Shown here: in pieces, positions 22,092 through 34,836 of the stretch | How positions within the stretch are numbered: position 1 is the first letter of the stretch | How the letters are laid out: each line of letters begins with the position of its first letter | NCBI RefSeq assembly: GCF_011397635.1 | Contig: NC_064771.1 | Span: 9,487,379 to 9,551,378, forward strand | DNA length: 64,000 nt | Origin: Epinephelus fuscoguttatus | Lineage: Eukaryota; Chordata; Actinopteri; Perciformes; Serranidae | Reading direction: 5' to 3' | Notes under the pieces: model-generated | What the model was told of the DNA's origin: nothing | Seen by the model: the letters and a program-made list of their open reading frames with translations, nothing else | Database searches by the model: none | Made by a program: the position numbers and the translations under genes

Positions 22092-25000
22092 TCACCACTG
22101 CATGTGTGGGGGCTGCGTGTGGGTCTGACTCTGACTTCTGTACTGGGTGTGCAGGAGTGCACTGGCCTGTGGGGAGTCGTGGCCCTGCAGCCAGTCTTGA
22201 TAGAGGGTGTGCAGGGTGGAGCTAAACTCTGGGAGGCGGATGGGCAGGCTGCTGTAGGCCTCCTCCATCTGCTGGACGAGGACTTTATCCACCCGGCCTA
22301 CTGTGACGCTCTCTGCCTGACCACGGCCGCTCAAGCATCCTGCCACGTATGAAACACAACATGGGCTAACACCGACAGATCCAAAGTGAAAGACACTATT
22401 TCAAGCAATGTTTCTCGAAAAATAATGTTTGGTGTTACCTCCTGGGCAGGACAGCACCTCCACCAGCTGGTAAGGCACACGTCCCTTTCTCATTCGGTGA
22501 ACCAGAGTCTGGATGTTTCTGAAACCATAGATGGCGGCAAACTGCAGCAGAGTTTCCCCGTCTCGCTCCAGAGTCACTTCCTGGAAGTCCCGGTTCCTAC
22601 AACAGCAACATGTGACACAGGAGGAGAGTTTTCAGACAAAGAAATTGTATTTTATGTCCAAATTGACATTGCTCTACAAAAGTGTGGCACGGATGACTGG
22701 ACTTCCAGGGAAGCTATGGTATATTCCAGCTGAATAACTGTGAATAACACAGTGTCTCTCACCTGAGGGTCTTGTATGTGATCTCATGGACGTCCAGACC
22801 AAAGAGTTCTTTGGCGGCATGTTTGAAGATGTGTTCCAGAAAACCTTCAGAACCTCGGCCCTCGTGCCTCACCAGAGCCACATCCCCAGCCTCTCCCAGC
22901 CTACAAGTGATAATACAGGCTGCTCTGACAACAGCTTCCAGAATGACCTCAGTGAAGATATGCAATTGACAGATCCTGGGTCCCACCCCCCTTAGTTACT
23001 GTTGCTAAGTTGGACACGCTTGGTAAAAACGAAACAGGCTGATGCCAATTCTGCTTAGCCATGTGCCGCATTATTTATTAAATAGTTTCTGGGCGTCAGG
23101 CAACGTAGCTTCAAGAAGCAGACAGCAAGGACTACATTGTGTGATGGAAGGATGTATTTACCATGTTAACTTTTATGAACAAACTTTTTTGAGGCTTCCA
23201 AGGTCTCAATAATTAAAGGAGAATTAGAGATCAAGGATGACAAGACTATCAATCAAAACTGCTCCTGTATGGCTGGATATAGCCTGTGATTAGATAAGTG
23301 CCATGACAACTGTATTGAAATTTATTAAACAGCTATTAGTGTGTGGGTACTGACATAAAAAAATAAACAGAAGTTAGCAAAGGATGTGCTATTTCTACTA
23401 CTAAATTACTACTACTACTGCTACTTAATTATGAGAGGGTGCCCTTTAATTTCACTTGAGCACTGGACCCAAAGTGTTTGTGTACTGTGTAGTGGAGGTG
23501 ATAATAATATACACTACTTTGAAATTTGTTTTCTGTTACTTATCCAGACTTGCTAACTCCATCATAGCAGCTTGAGCTTCAGTGTGTTTAATCTTTTCTC
23601 ATCAAAGATGACTGATAGGATAAAATCTAGTCCAAATACTCACACATGGTCCAGTGGAACAGAGTCCAGATCTTCTGCTGACACCTTCCTCTGCTCCATC
23701 AGGTGAAAGATCTCCACTGAAACATCACAAACCACTGTTACTGTATGTAGCTGTTATTGTCAACTACTACGACTGTAAATGGAGCTACAGAAGCCAAAAG
23801 AATTCTTGTCTGTGTGATGAGCAGGATTTGTGATCCTTATGTAGTGTGATGCTGATCTCTTCTGTTCAACTATCCAGTAAAAGTAGTTTAAAGACTGCTT
23901 AAGGTTTTAATGCCTGCAACCAATTAGGTGATTGCAGACTTTGTTTAGCAGGAGTCAAAACCTGATCACAAATGCTGACGTAGAGGTACACTGTGATGTG
24001 AGCTGCTGTCTGTCTCAAATGCATCGAGACAAAGCAGATGGCTCTCAGCAGGACAAAATGAAAGGAAGCGTGTATCCTCTTGGCCTGCTGATGTGTATAG
24101 TGTGTACTGTAGTGTAATGTGTGCATTTATATTAAGCTAATAAGGGCATGTGTGTGTAATATTTCAGGATGGGTCTTCCGTACACCTTTCAAATACATGA
24201 CTATGTGAGGAAAATATATACTGGGGTCGCAGAGACACCAAACTCTAGATTATCAAAGCTGTATTTAACATGATTTATGGATCAAAACAAACTCTAATAA
24301 ACATTTCCAATAGTATTAAGCCCAAGGCAGCAGTGTGTAAGATAAAGAGAATGGAACCTGAGGTGAGGACACAGTCCACGTCTCTGGTCTCCAGCAGGCT
24401 GTTGTAAAACTCCTCTCTGACAGACTCCAGCTTCTTATCAAAGCAGGGGGCCACCAACATGTGGTAGACTTTCTCTGGACTCAGCTTCTGCTTGGAGAGA
24501 GAAAGAAGAAGGAAACACATAATAATGAAGCAGGTTCTTTTTTTGTGCAGAAACTGATGTATAAAGCATTTTACATAACAATTTCTACTGCCTCAGAGTG
24601 CCAGGAAAGATGTTTCCTTATTTTAAAGGAATGCTTCAACCCCCAATGACCATTTGTATCAATTCCTATAATCAATTACTCATCCAATGTTACGTTGAAT
24701 TCATAAAGAAAACTTTTCCTAACATGCCTCCACAGTGAGCAAAGGATCCAAAATCGGAGAAAATTTGTGATGAATTGAAGTCATAGGGGTCCACGTATAA
24801 CAACAGCAAAACTATATCACAACATCCGAAAAAAACTCCCAAACAACTCATACAGTATAATCCCAGTCTCATTTATTCAGTCAAAGCACACAGCCCTTTC
24901 CAATGGGGAACTGACCAGAAAAGTGAAAGTTATCTATGCTCTTTCCAAAGCCAGACTCCGTTGACAAAAACAGTAATTTTACTGGGGGGTGGGGGGAACG

Positions 25001-28000
25001 ACTTCACGGAGGTCCGTGCGGACTAAAAGCGGACGTCCGCAAGCCCTGTGCGCGCAAAGCTCAGATTTTATAACCGCGTGGACTCCGTGGGGGTAATATA
25101 GTGTTTCAGGGCCATTTTTACAGGAAACTACAATGCGGAAGTGCACTCGACTATGGAAGCCCGAATGACTGCGGACATTCCTTGCGGAGTCCGCTCCGCT
25201 TATAGTGCGGCCGAGTCTGTGAGCACCTTAAATTAAAACCCTTGGCGCACACTGCAGCACAATCAAACAGATGCGCAACTCAGAGCATCAGAGGTGTCTC
25301 TGACACCAGACTCAGAGCGGCTCTGAGTGCGCTCGTTGGGTTAGTGTTGCGTTTAAGGCCTACCCAAAAAAAAAAAAAAAACCGAAGGAAAAAAAAAGCG
25401 CCGAAGCTTCGAAAAAAAAATTTCACAATCGAATCCCGTGCCATCGAACGAAGCTTAGAATTTTTTGGGTCAGCCCTAAAAATTATCGTTTTATTAGTGA
25501 GTCTGGCTTCAAAGTGAACCTAGTTAAGATTCACTTTCAGTTCAGTTCCCTGTCAGAAAGGACCGTTTGTTTGTCAAGCACTGAACATACGACTGGATAA
25601 ATGAGACTTGGATTATACTGCAAGGGTTGTGTGAAATTTTGTACACAGACGTTTTGATGTAGTTTTGCTGTTGTTGAAGATGAACTCCTATGACTTCAGG
25701 TCATCAAGTATTTTTTCGTTCACTGGAGGCATGCGAGAAAAACAAAGTCATCATTTTTCAATGTGGCCCACCTTTTTTAATTCGTTATCTCCACCTTTTA
25801 CTGGTACTGCCGATAGAACTGTTGGTGTCACCACTAATGGTACCACAACAAACTAAATGCATTTATGTGCTATGACAGTACATGTTCACCTGCTGTTTAG
25901 AGAAGTAGTCTTTGACCAGACAGCCCATGATCTGCTGAGGAGACCTGGCTGTGCAAATATGAGGGGTGACCAAACTGCCCAGGACACGCTCTGAATAGCG
26001 GATCCACCCTGTAAACACACACACACAAAACCTTTCTTAAAATGAACCTCTGTAATCCAAAATAACGTTTTCATTTATAGTAGAAAACACACCAGAAGAT
26101 AACAGTCAAAAAGGATGTATACAGACATACAGTATAAGGAGCTTTGTAGCGTACACATGGTTCAAAATTTTAAAGTTCTCACTAAGATTCCAGACCCATG
26201 ACAAATATTTTATTCCTTCCTAATTTGATGATATCATTACTAGATGAACAGTGAGGCTGAAAATCACCATCAACAAACAATAATTTAACTGAAACAATTA
26301 ACTGATAGGTCCATCTACAGAAAATAGCCAACCGTGTTGTTAACTGATGAATCATGGGGTCATTTATTAAGCAAAACTAATCAAAAGTGCCAAAATATTC
26401 TGTCTTTTGGAGGCTGGAGCGGGGCGCCCAGTAGCTCAGTGGGTAGAGCAAGCGTCCTATGTACAAAGGCAATGTCCTTGACGCAGCAGCCATGGTCTCG
26501 ATTCCAGCCCATTGCTGCATGTCATCCCTTCTCTCTCCCCCTTTCACACTTAATCTGTCCTGTCCGATAAAGGCATATAAAAGCCTAAAAAAACCCCCAA
26601 ACAAACAAACAAAAAAACCAATAAAATAAAAAAAGAGGGTGTGGTGTACTCATTTTTAAACTAACATCTAATATAATGGAACTAGATGGCACTCAGCTTG
26701 TGGTGCTCAAAACACCAAGAAATACATTTGAAAAACACAACAGCAATGTGTCTTTCCAGAAATCATGGCCTGGTTACTCAAGATAATCCACAGAACCTTG
26801 TTGTGAGCAGTTTCGTGAAGGAACTTTTTTCTTTCTACCAAATCACACCACCTATAGCATTGTACAGAGGGAAGCATGAATTTAATGCTAGCTCACCTAG
26901 CTCCAATGGACTAGCTAACGTTACAGCTCAGCTAAGGAGGACGCCATTAATATTTACATCTCACGCTGTCACAAGCACAAGTCTCTTGAGTAGATACATG
27001 TTAAGTTCAGCGTGGTGAAACAATTGGTGGGTGTAGTTCAGTAGAAAGAAAAAAGTTCCAATATGAAACGGCTCACAACAATGTCTGTGAATTATCTTGA
27101 GCAACTGGGTCGTGAGTTTTTAAAATGTATTTTTTTTGGCGCTTTGTGCACCACAAGGCGAGTGCCATCTAGTTCCATTATATTGGAGAGAAAGCAGACA
27201 TCTCTACAGCTGATATCTCTAATACCAGGCAACTCACACCAAAACAAACTAGACTGATAAATAGCACTACAGGGAAGAGGAAAAAACTGTTTTCTTTTTT
27301 TTGTGTCCCTTTAACTCTTGCTGTTCCGATCTCTGGTGAAGGGAGTGGTGAAATAACTTTCTATCTTTCCTTTGCAGCACACCACTGCTATCTCTACTTT
27401 TAAAACAAGCTCTGCCAACCCCCCTGCTCAGCACACATCATGCATATTAACAGTTAGGAGCCCGAGGAGCAGCAGAAGAATGAGGCAAAAGAGAGGAAAA
27501 TTGAGGCAAATATCAGGGCAGAGGCAAGAAAGGCAGTCTGACAGGTGGAGAGGGAGAGGGAGAGGGAAATAAAATAAGGGGTGAGAAAGAAGGGAGTTTT
27601 ACCTGGACAGGAGGAGGTGAACATGGGCATGGCATGGGAGTCGTGGTGCCTCCTGCGAAACCTCTGAATGAACTCCTTCTGGCTTTCCAAAATGCTGAAG
27701 CCCGCTGCTACGGTGGTGTCGAACACATACTGCACTCCTGCAGGGAAAACACAGAGAGATGACAACAGAGACAGTGGCACAGGGAGAGACAGAAGTGGGG
27801 GAGAATGTCACGCATCTATGACAGATACCACTGAGTAGGTGGAAGTTTTAACACATCAGTCATGAAGAAAGGTCTAAATTTCTGACTGTTTGGTGCTTTT
27901 TTTTAGAAGCAAAGTGGAAATTATAATTTTCAATAAAAAAAAACTTAAACAGAAGCTGAATAAGTCTAATAACATTATGAGGCACAAAATGAGGAGGAAC

Positions 28001-30186
28001 AGGGAGTAGACATCCTAGATCTGATCTTAATAAATCCCACAATAGTCATGCAGACAACATTTTACAGGGACAAATGTAACAAGACTTCATATAACTACAT
28101 GAAAGAGCACTTAAAGACTGTGTTAGGGGAATACTACATCTCCCTAGAGATCATTTTATATGAAATTCTCACTCTGTGTTATGCTGAATTCATGAAGAAA
28201 ACTTTTTTTTCCTCGCATGACTCTGCTGAACAAAGAATCCAGCGACAGAGAAAATTCTTGATGAGTTGAAGTCACAAGGGGCTGTGTTTAAAAACATCAA
28301 GACTATATGACCTCTCACACAACTTGTGCATCACAATCCAAGTCTCATTGATCCAGTGGTATGCTCGGTACTTTCCAAACAGACAGCTCTTATCAAAGGG
28401 GAACTGAACTGACAGTAAAAGTTACCGAGCAACTTTGATTTTTACTGAAAGTGAAAGTAGATCTCTTCAAAGCCATACTGCACTGACAGAGACAGTAATT
28501 TAACCCTTAGGAGCAGCTGGTCTACTGCTGCCCAAATAGTCAGTTTGTTTGTGGTATTGTGTGACTTTGGTGTTTTAACAGCTTAGTTAAGATTCACCCA
28601 AGTCACATAATAACACACACACACACAAACCACAGATTGACCAGCAGCCCATGTGTTCAGGGAGGTAAAATTACTGTTTTGTCAAAAGAGTCTGGCTTAG
28701 AAGAGACTTCAGATAGATTTCACATATTCACTTTCCTATCAGAAAGGGCTGTCCCTTTGGGAAGTACTGAGCATTCAACTAGATAAATGAGGCCTGGATA
28801 ACACTGCATGAATTGCGTGAGTGTGTTAACAGATGTTTTGATATTGTTTTGCAGCTCTCAAATGCAGCTCTCATGGCTTCAGTTCATCAAGAATTTTCTC
28901 AACTTTTTGGATTCATCGTTTACCATTGAGGCATGTGAGAAAAAAAAAAGTCACTTCATGAATTCAACATGATACGGGGTAACTAAATGATATACAAAAG
29001 GTCATTTGTGGGGTGAAGTATTGCTTTAATACTTTGTTAAGATTTTACAAGATGTTACCTGTGGTGACAGTTACGCAGCAATATATAAATAACACTTGCT
29101 CACCTAAACTCTTGAGGAAGCCACAGAGTTTGTGGGCAGCCTCAGTGATGTCCACACCAAACTTGACAGCAAAGAAAGGCAAAGACTGTGGACACAATGA
29201 TGCCACCAGCACCTTGTGCTTTGTCACATCACACTTCTGACAAGGACAGAGACACAATTGGGACAATGTAAGGTATTGTTCAAAGAGGAAGAACACTGTG
29301 ACGCAGTGCGACACATTCTTAGGTTTCAGAGTACCTTATTGAGTGCCAGAACCCGCTGCACTTCCTCCAGACTCTGCTGAGAGACTTTTAGACTCTCCTC
29401 CTCTGATAGACAGCCATCACAGGACAGGCAGGCACTAAGCAGCAACTGGGGTTCTTCGTGCACCTTAGGAAAAAAAACAGGAGTGTGTTACATGGAGGGT
29501 TTAAAAAGAGACATGTTCTATTTTAAATGGGCACTCCAGCAACATAGTTTTTGACTTCCATGAAGAGTCCACTCCCCACAAGACACAGATTAAAAAAAAA
29601 GAAAAGAAAAAAGAAAAGAAAAGAAAAGAAAAGGTCAAAATGGAAGCAACACAGGTCTAAATATGTTTACTTTCAGTGACTGGATCCTAAACTTCCCATA
29701 ATGAAACTTTATCGCATCTTTTCTTAAACCTTCCATGCATTGCAAATGCCCACATGCTTTGAACTGGGTTAAAATGATCATTTTTCAGACTTAAGAAAAC
29801 TCCTCCAGCAGATGACATTACACAACTGATTTCAATCTGAGTAGTACTCCCAGGTGAAGTTCCCCTTTTGTCAGATCCATAAAATAAAATAAAATAAAAT
29901 AAAATAAAATAAAATGAATGAAACTTGTGAGTAACAAGACATTACCTCTCCATTGACTATCTCTCTCTCCTGGTGCGAGTTAGCACCATCATCACTCTGC
30001 TTCTTGTTGCACTGTGTGTGAAAGATCAATAATTAAATTCACGACTGAAAGCAGGACAGAGTTTCAAACTCTACATGTTCAGAGTCGACTGATATGTAAT
30101 AATGCCTTGATACAGCTTCAGAAATTCACCTGTTTTGTGCAGTTCTCACACTTCTCCTTCCGCTTTGGTATGTTGACCTCTGACAT
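22092..30186 (-). CDS. narf: Nuclear prelamin A recognition factor (461 aa)
   Basis: Eleven minus-strand coding exons: 30186-30130, 30011-29946, 29463-29335, 29236-29104, 27737-27603, 26008-25890, 24487-24358, 23716-23644, 22900-22763, 22596-22439, 22339-22092. They total 1386 nt and all join in phase. The product belongs to the iron-only-hydrogenase-like NARF/CIAO3 family. N-terminal CENC...C (13, 16, 20) and CLSCDGC (53, 56, 59) fit the first iron-sulfur site. Cys172 (SSCPGW), Cys228 (APCFDKK), Cys377 and Cys381 (SCPGGCLSG) fit the second, H-cluster-like site. [20 protein letters not shown] and [10 protein letters not shown] are family landmarks. The short lysine-rich N-terminus and [10 protein letters not shown] favour NARF over the cytosolic paralogue CIAO3/NARFL, as does linkage to cybc1. 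In mammals NARF is nuclear and binds farnesylated prelamin A; enzymatic activity is not established. The protein ends in MQW, keeping a C-terminal tryptophan as in its relatives. The donor at 24357 (GTTCCA) is weak but required by frame. Confidence 0.95.
24623..25780 (+). mobile_element. TTAA inverted-repeat element, copy 1 (narf intron)
   Basis: Starts TTAAAGGAATGCTTCAACC; left arm about 24623-24990. An inverted arm lies at about 25485-25770 (agtctggcttcaaag, gataaatgagacttgg, ggcatgcgagaaaaac). The right terminus is eroded. The interior holds unrelated insertions, including a GC-rich inverted repeat (25005-25215) and an A-rich segment (25355-25485) whose edges (aggcctaccc, gtcagccctaa) look hAT-like. 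No transposase was found. Confidence 0.6.
25005..25215. mobile_element. GC-rich inverted-repeat insert nested in copy 1
   Basis: The left side reads gtgcggactaaaagcggac then gtccgcaagccc; the right side, in reverse complement, reads gcactataagcggagcggac then tccgcaagg. It is far richer in CpG than everything around it. Small, non-coding, MITE-like; family unknown. Confidence 0.45.
26420..26600 (+). mobile_element. tRNA-derived SINE, second copy
   Basis: Same parts as the copy at 1-190: box-A-like CAGTAGCTCAGTGGGTAGAG, box-B-like GGTCTCGATTCC, then cccattgctgcatgtcatcc, a ctctc body, cttaatctgtcctgtccgataaagg, and an A-rich tail of aaac units. Located in a narf intron. Confidence 0.85.
26655..27314. 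mobile_element. TTAA inverted-repeat element, right part (partner of 59771-60502)
   Basis: Shared landmarks with the copy at 59771-60502: tataatggaactagatggc, gttactcaagataatccacag, gagcagtttcgtg, then the mirrored gctcacaacaatgtctgtg, agtgccatctagttccattatatt, agacatctctacagctgatatctc, and an end in gtgtccctttaa. The element is a long imperfect palindrome without coding capacity. Its left terminus is missing next to the SINE. Confidence 0.65.
28122..29029 (+). mobile_element. TTAA inverted-repeat element, copy 2 (narf intron)
   Basis: Same family and same orientation as 24623-25780. Left arm 28122-28510 (aattcatgaagaaaac, gttgaagtcacaaggg, agtctcattgatccagtgg, caaaggggaactgaac). Right arm 28660-29029 ending gtcatttgtggggtgaagtattgctttaa, the complement of copy 1's left end. 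A short (CA)n and a spacer separate the arms. Non-coding. Confidence 0.65.
29480..29915. repeat. Dispersed repeat with two microsatellites
   Basis: Contains gggcactccagcaacatag and actggatcctaaacttcccataatgaaactt, which resembles 14214-14330. It is interrupted by an (AAAAG)n tract at about 29599-29633 and followed by an (AAAAT)n tract at 29878-29915. All in narf intron 2. Confidence 0.5.
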
Positions 30187-30750
30187 TTTCCTTGACAGTT
30201 ATCTGGAAATTGAGGGTGATATATAACAAATATATAGCAGCACCATTAGCTTCCCAGTGTTGATCATTTCCTCACAGCATGTTCCCTCTGATACACCGGC
30301 ATGATGACTGTGCCTGCAGCCTACTGCTGTGTAATATTTTGTCAACTCCACCCTCCTCTGTCTGTCCTATCACAGACAGCCTGCTTATCATAAACACAAC
30401 AGCTCTAATGGTGGGAAACTGGCAATAAACACAAAACAGTATCCTGTCATTAAAATTTTAATGGCTCACATTAATTACATACACAGTGCCAACAAAAACG
30501 GCCATAATAGCTGTTACGTCACAATAAACACAGGAGGTACCATCTTGTTGAAACCCTTATGTCTCAGTCTCATTATGTAATTACATGAAAAATGTTGACT
30601 CTGGGGTAAATATTTGATCATAGCTCACGGGGGTAGGGGAAAAACTGATACTACATAGCATTGCAATGTTTTTTGTGGCAATATCATATAGATAAAAGGA
30701 TGCCAAGTATTGATTTTTTTCAAACTATTAAAATCATTTACATTACAAAT

Positions 30751-31613
30751 TAGGGCTGCAAGTTTTTTTTAAAGTGTTTATTGCGTCGATTAATGCCTGA
30801 ACACAACACATTATTTTCTTAAAGACATTAATGCATGCTGCTATTGTCACCACTGTCTGTCTTTCAGAGGCCGTAGATGGCTGACTTTCAAAGCTAGAGT
30901 GATGATACTGGTATCATATGAAACTTGACTTAAGGAATCCAGTGGTGTCCACCATGTTATGCTAGTTTCTCAGGAAGGAAGATAAATAAAACTCCAAAGT
31001 CAGGCTAAATTTTGTCCAAGAGAAAAACAGCATGGCCAGTTTCACAGAGGTCCCTTGGCGTGCTGTGGGTACCCATGAGTCTCCCCTTTACAGACATGTC
31101 CACTTTATGTTAGTCTCATACAGTTTTGAGCACAAACTGCATGCAGTGTTAATTACAGATTTATGACTAGAAAAACTTGACACAGTGTTGAGCTGCATTT
31201 AAAATAATCCTCAGGTTTCCAGCTTTCAGGGGATAGATACCATTTCTATGTAGCATATACTGTTAAGCTGCTTTCTCCACTAAAAGATCCCCTGCTTACC
31301 CCTAAAAAAAGACCAAAATGGGTCTACAGTATGTGGGCCTCAGAGGGTTAATGACGTGCTGCTATTTTGTTTTTTCCACCACACTGTTGTAGCAGTGCAC
31401 CACTGATTTGAAATAAATGAATCTATAAGTCAAGATCATAAAGTAAATTTCTTTGAATTCGATTCACCTTCAAAACACTATGGTAACACTATCAAAACAC
31501 TTTACCGTGTTTATATGGACTTCAAAACTGTTTTGCAATGCTAAATTAATCGGGATTAACAATTGTAATTCTGTGATTAATCGCAATTAAAAATTAATCG
31601 TTTGACAGCCCTA
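30751..31613. mobile_element. Non-autonomous hAT element with intact ends
   Basis: Begins TAGGGCTGCAAG and ends GTTTGACAGCCCTA. The eight bases TTACAAAT flank it exactly on both sides (30743-30750 and 31614-31621), the target duplication length of hAT elements. The right end contains the characteristic attaatcgcaattaa segments. 863 bp, no transposase. It lies upstream of narf's first coding exon, in the 5' non-coding intron. Edges of another, older repeat flank it (about 30630 and 31935). Confidence 0.85.
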
Positions 31614-32190
31614 TTACAAATACAAATTAAACTTTCGGTAGCCTACAGCAATAATAAAATCTAGTACTTTTTCAGTCCACTAGATATAATTTGCTGCAGT
31701 AAGATGATTTAAGTGAGATCAACTGACCTAAACCTTTATCTTATTTGATAAAAGAGATGCTGGCAAAGTTTTCCTTTGAGTACATAATTTGCTTATAAAA
31801 GCAGGTCGCAATGTATGTTATGGGAATACTCAGCATATCGCAACACGTTTAAAATCGCAGTAGTATTGTATTGTGACTCATGTATCGCGATAATATCATA
31901 TCATAGGCCCTCTGCGGATTCCCGCCCCTAATAGCTCGCGATAATGTCCCCGACTGGCTTCAAGCGTCACTAATTTGTGAAGCTATATGTAACGTTAACA
32001 TTAGCTCAAAAATTTTATATTAACTTACAGTAAGTTAATTATGATATTTAAACATAAAGTTATGCTATTGCATTACAGGCCCTTTTCAGGATGTGGGGTA
32101 ACATAACGTTAGTCACTCTGTTTGTTTAAGTGTATGTGTCATAACAGGCCCTGTGTTGACATTACAAGGTCGAATTTTGAGGTAACTCAC

Positions 32191-33079
32191 CGGACGGTGT
32201 CTATGTCACTAGCTCTCCTAGACAATGGCATGGAAGAATGCAGAGGACAGTCAGAAGAGCAGCCACCAGTGAAAGAAAAAGCAGCACTGACACAGCACAG
32301 CAGGTGAACTCAGCAGTTACTCAGCACTGCTGCAGGTTAAACTTAAATCCTCTGTGGACGGTGTCACCGCAACTGCTGGCTTGAACCTGGACGGTTATTT
32401 CATAATGTACAAACTCGTACTTTCAAAGGCGTCGTTGCTCCTTGTATAAGGGCCAGCCATCTCTATGTACGTCTTCCTCCATTGTGCACCCCCGGTGAAT
32501 CAAGACACATGCGCAAACGGAGTAGTGGTCTGCTCCGGAAGCTTTGACTTTTTTTGTCAAACCAGTGAGGGATAAAAAATATGTGCTTTTGAATCAGTCA
32601 ATCGACATAATCAACAAATTATAAAATGCATAGCGTTAAAAACTCCAAATCGGTCTGTAAGTTTCTCCTGCGCCAGATACCGCAAGCTCTTCAAGGTGTT
32701 TCAGGCCAGGCTCGGACTTTCAAAGTATCTCCCAAAAAGATACGAACATTGCCAAAATAATGGTAAAGTTACCCCTAGTTCAGTAAAAAACGAAATAAAT
32801 TTTCTTTTGAAAATGCCATTGTGTTGAAGAAAAACTAAAGACTTGCGACTACGCCGTCTTTTGTCTTAATTTAATGCATTTCAAACTTTTATTCTGAAGG
32901 CGGCGAAGCCGTCCAATCACAGCAGGCGGATCCAGGAAGGAAGTGTCACCCATGCAGAACAGTTGTTGCAACAATATGAATTGAACTTCCTTATAATTTA
33001 GTACATGTGTTTCCTCGTGCAAATGCTCTTAAGCTAAATCTGCAAAGCGAACATTTACAGAAAGAAAGAAGAGTTTAAG
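32191..33079. promoter_or_regulatory. Bidirectional narf/cybc1 promoter with both first exons
   Basis: On the minus strand, a non-coding exon ends at 32191 with a GTGAGT donor (narf). On the plus strand, a non-coding exon ends at 33079 with GTAAGC (cybc1). The genes are therefore head to head with at most several hundred bases between start sites. An inverted CCAAT-type tccaatcacagc and GC-rich ggcggcgaagccg lie near 32900. Exact start sites cannot be read from sequence. Confidence 0.55.
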
Positions 33080-34836
33080 GTAAGCGATAAAAATGTCTCA
33101 TAGTTGGTTTCTTTATACAGATCTGTTGAGTGTTACGGACAGTGATGTGTGGGCACTTCTTCCTCATCACAGCCAATCACCATCATCAGCAGGAGGATCT
33201 GTTTTTGGGTCAGCTCTTTTGCTCAAATCACAAAAAAATGTTATATCGTTTACTCTATTGCGTCTTGTGATTTGAAGCCATGCAAATATTTGGGTTTCTG
33301 CTGAGATATTTAGATCTCCACTTCTGACCATCCACTCAACACAATGGAGGTGAATAGACTTTCATTTATGCTGCTCAAAGGGAGGGGAAAATGTCAAAAC
33401 AGCAATGTGTCTCACCAGTGACACTGTCCTGGTTACTCTGGATAATCCTCAGATCATAGTGTCAACATATTTAAGTTTTTATTTTGGGACTTTTTCTTTA
33501 AGTAGAAAAGAAGAGGCACACTTCCAATAAAACTTGCTATTGTCATCAACATATCTGGATTATCCTGAGTAACTGGGACATTGTTTCAGGACACCATGTC
33601 TTGATTAACCTGCTAGGGGGCCCCCAGCGCCATTACTCCCAACCCTTTGTGCAAGCCAGTGTTCCTAAGATAGAACACTGCCTGGGTTTAATTTGATGAA
33701 AAAAAAGAAACATGCAACACAGAAACTGAAATGATAACGATCTCAGAACTGCATTTAAACAGTGAGGCTCTGTCTTGAAGTGTTTCCTCACAGGTGATGA
33801 AACAGAACATACACTAAGGCAATAAGAGTGCCATCTATTGTCCTTTAATGGTGCATATTCCAGGGTTCCCACACATTGTCATGGACAAAATTTCAGAATG
33901 TTTCCATGACTTTTCAAGGACCCATAAAAAAAATCAGAGACCATTCACAATGTATAAAATGAACTTTACTCCAAATGCTAATTAGTGTATGAAAATGAAT
34001 CAGCAACCCTTTCCAATCTCTAATAGTTGGTTATTTTCACATTTACTTAAAATACTTAAAACTACAGGTACAGTTATACAACCACTTACTGTCTATCAGT
34101 CTGATGACTGCTGAACATTGGCTGACTGGTACATTGAATAGGACAGAGTCACTGTGTGTCATTAAAAATACAGGTGCCTTTCCTAATAACAGTGGATAAG
34201 TGATGCTTAGTTCAGTGCAAAATGAAATGAAAACATTTGTTGTTTCTCTGTTGTAATAGAAAATAGAAAGTCTAAACATAATATCGTATTATCTATTAAA
34301 CCAATGCATTTTGACCTTTTTTTGTAGTAGCTGTGAAAATGAGTCCACTTATCCAATGTCTTAAAATGCCTCCTCAGAGCACAGCTGATGCTAACCAGAT
34401 GTTAGTATTTTGTAATAAAGCAGTTAGTGTTATTAGAACGCTACACTTTTGCTCCTATAACAAGTAGAGCTGAATGTTTTTGGATAAAATATCTAATTGT
34501 GTTTATTTCGACTGATATTTCCAAGTGTGATATGATTTCCATTATTAGAGGGATGGGTCATGTTTGCATCAATTTTTTAATTTTCATTGAAAAATATATT
34601 GAAATGATCATGGTGTGTGTTTTTTTTAATCTATACGAAACAAAGACTTTTTTTTTTTAAGTAATACTATGGTGTATTGATATTTTCCCCCTAGCCCTAA
34701 ATTGTAGGGCCCCTAAAGTATATTTTTGTTTTTACTTTGAACTTATCATGTTAGGTAGGCGTATTATATTCATGTGACGTAGGCTTTTGGTGTATGTGAA
34801 GTTAAGTACAAGATTCTTATTCTTGCCTCTGTTCAG
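33080..34836. other. cybc1 first intron with repeat fragments
   Basis: At 33300-33600 lies a diverged relative of the 26655/59771 element family (caatgtgtctcaccag, ctggttactctggataatcctcag, mirrored ctggattatcctgagtaactggg). At about 33862-33950 is a known-looking fish repeat start (ccagggttcccacacattgtcatgg, tttccatgacttttcaagg). Nothing else recognised. Confidence 0.45.

Noticed and set aside
22439-22900. CIAO3/NARFL instead of NARF
   Set aside because: The short Lys/Cys N-terminus, [10 protein letters not shown] and linkage to cybc1-hexd-ogfod3 fit NARF; the cytosolic paralogue has a longer N-terminus.
27372-27572. Arg/Gln-rich plus-strand frame
   Set aside because: Low-complexity purine-rich intronic sequence beside a narf exon, not an exon.
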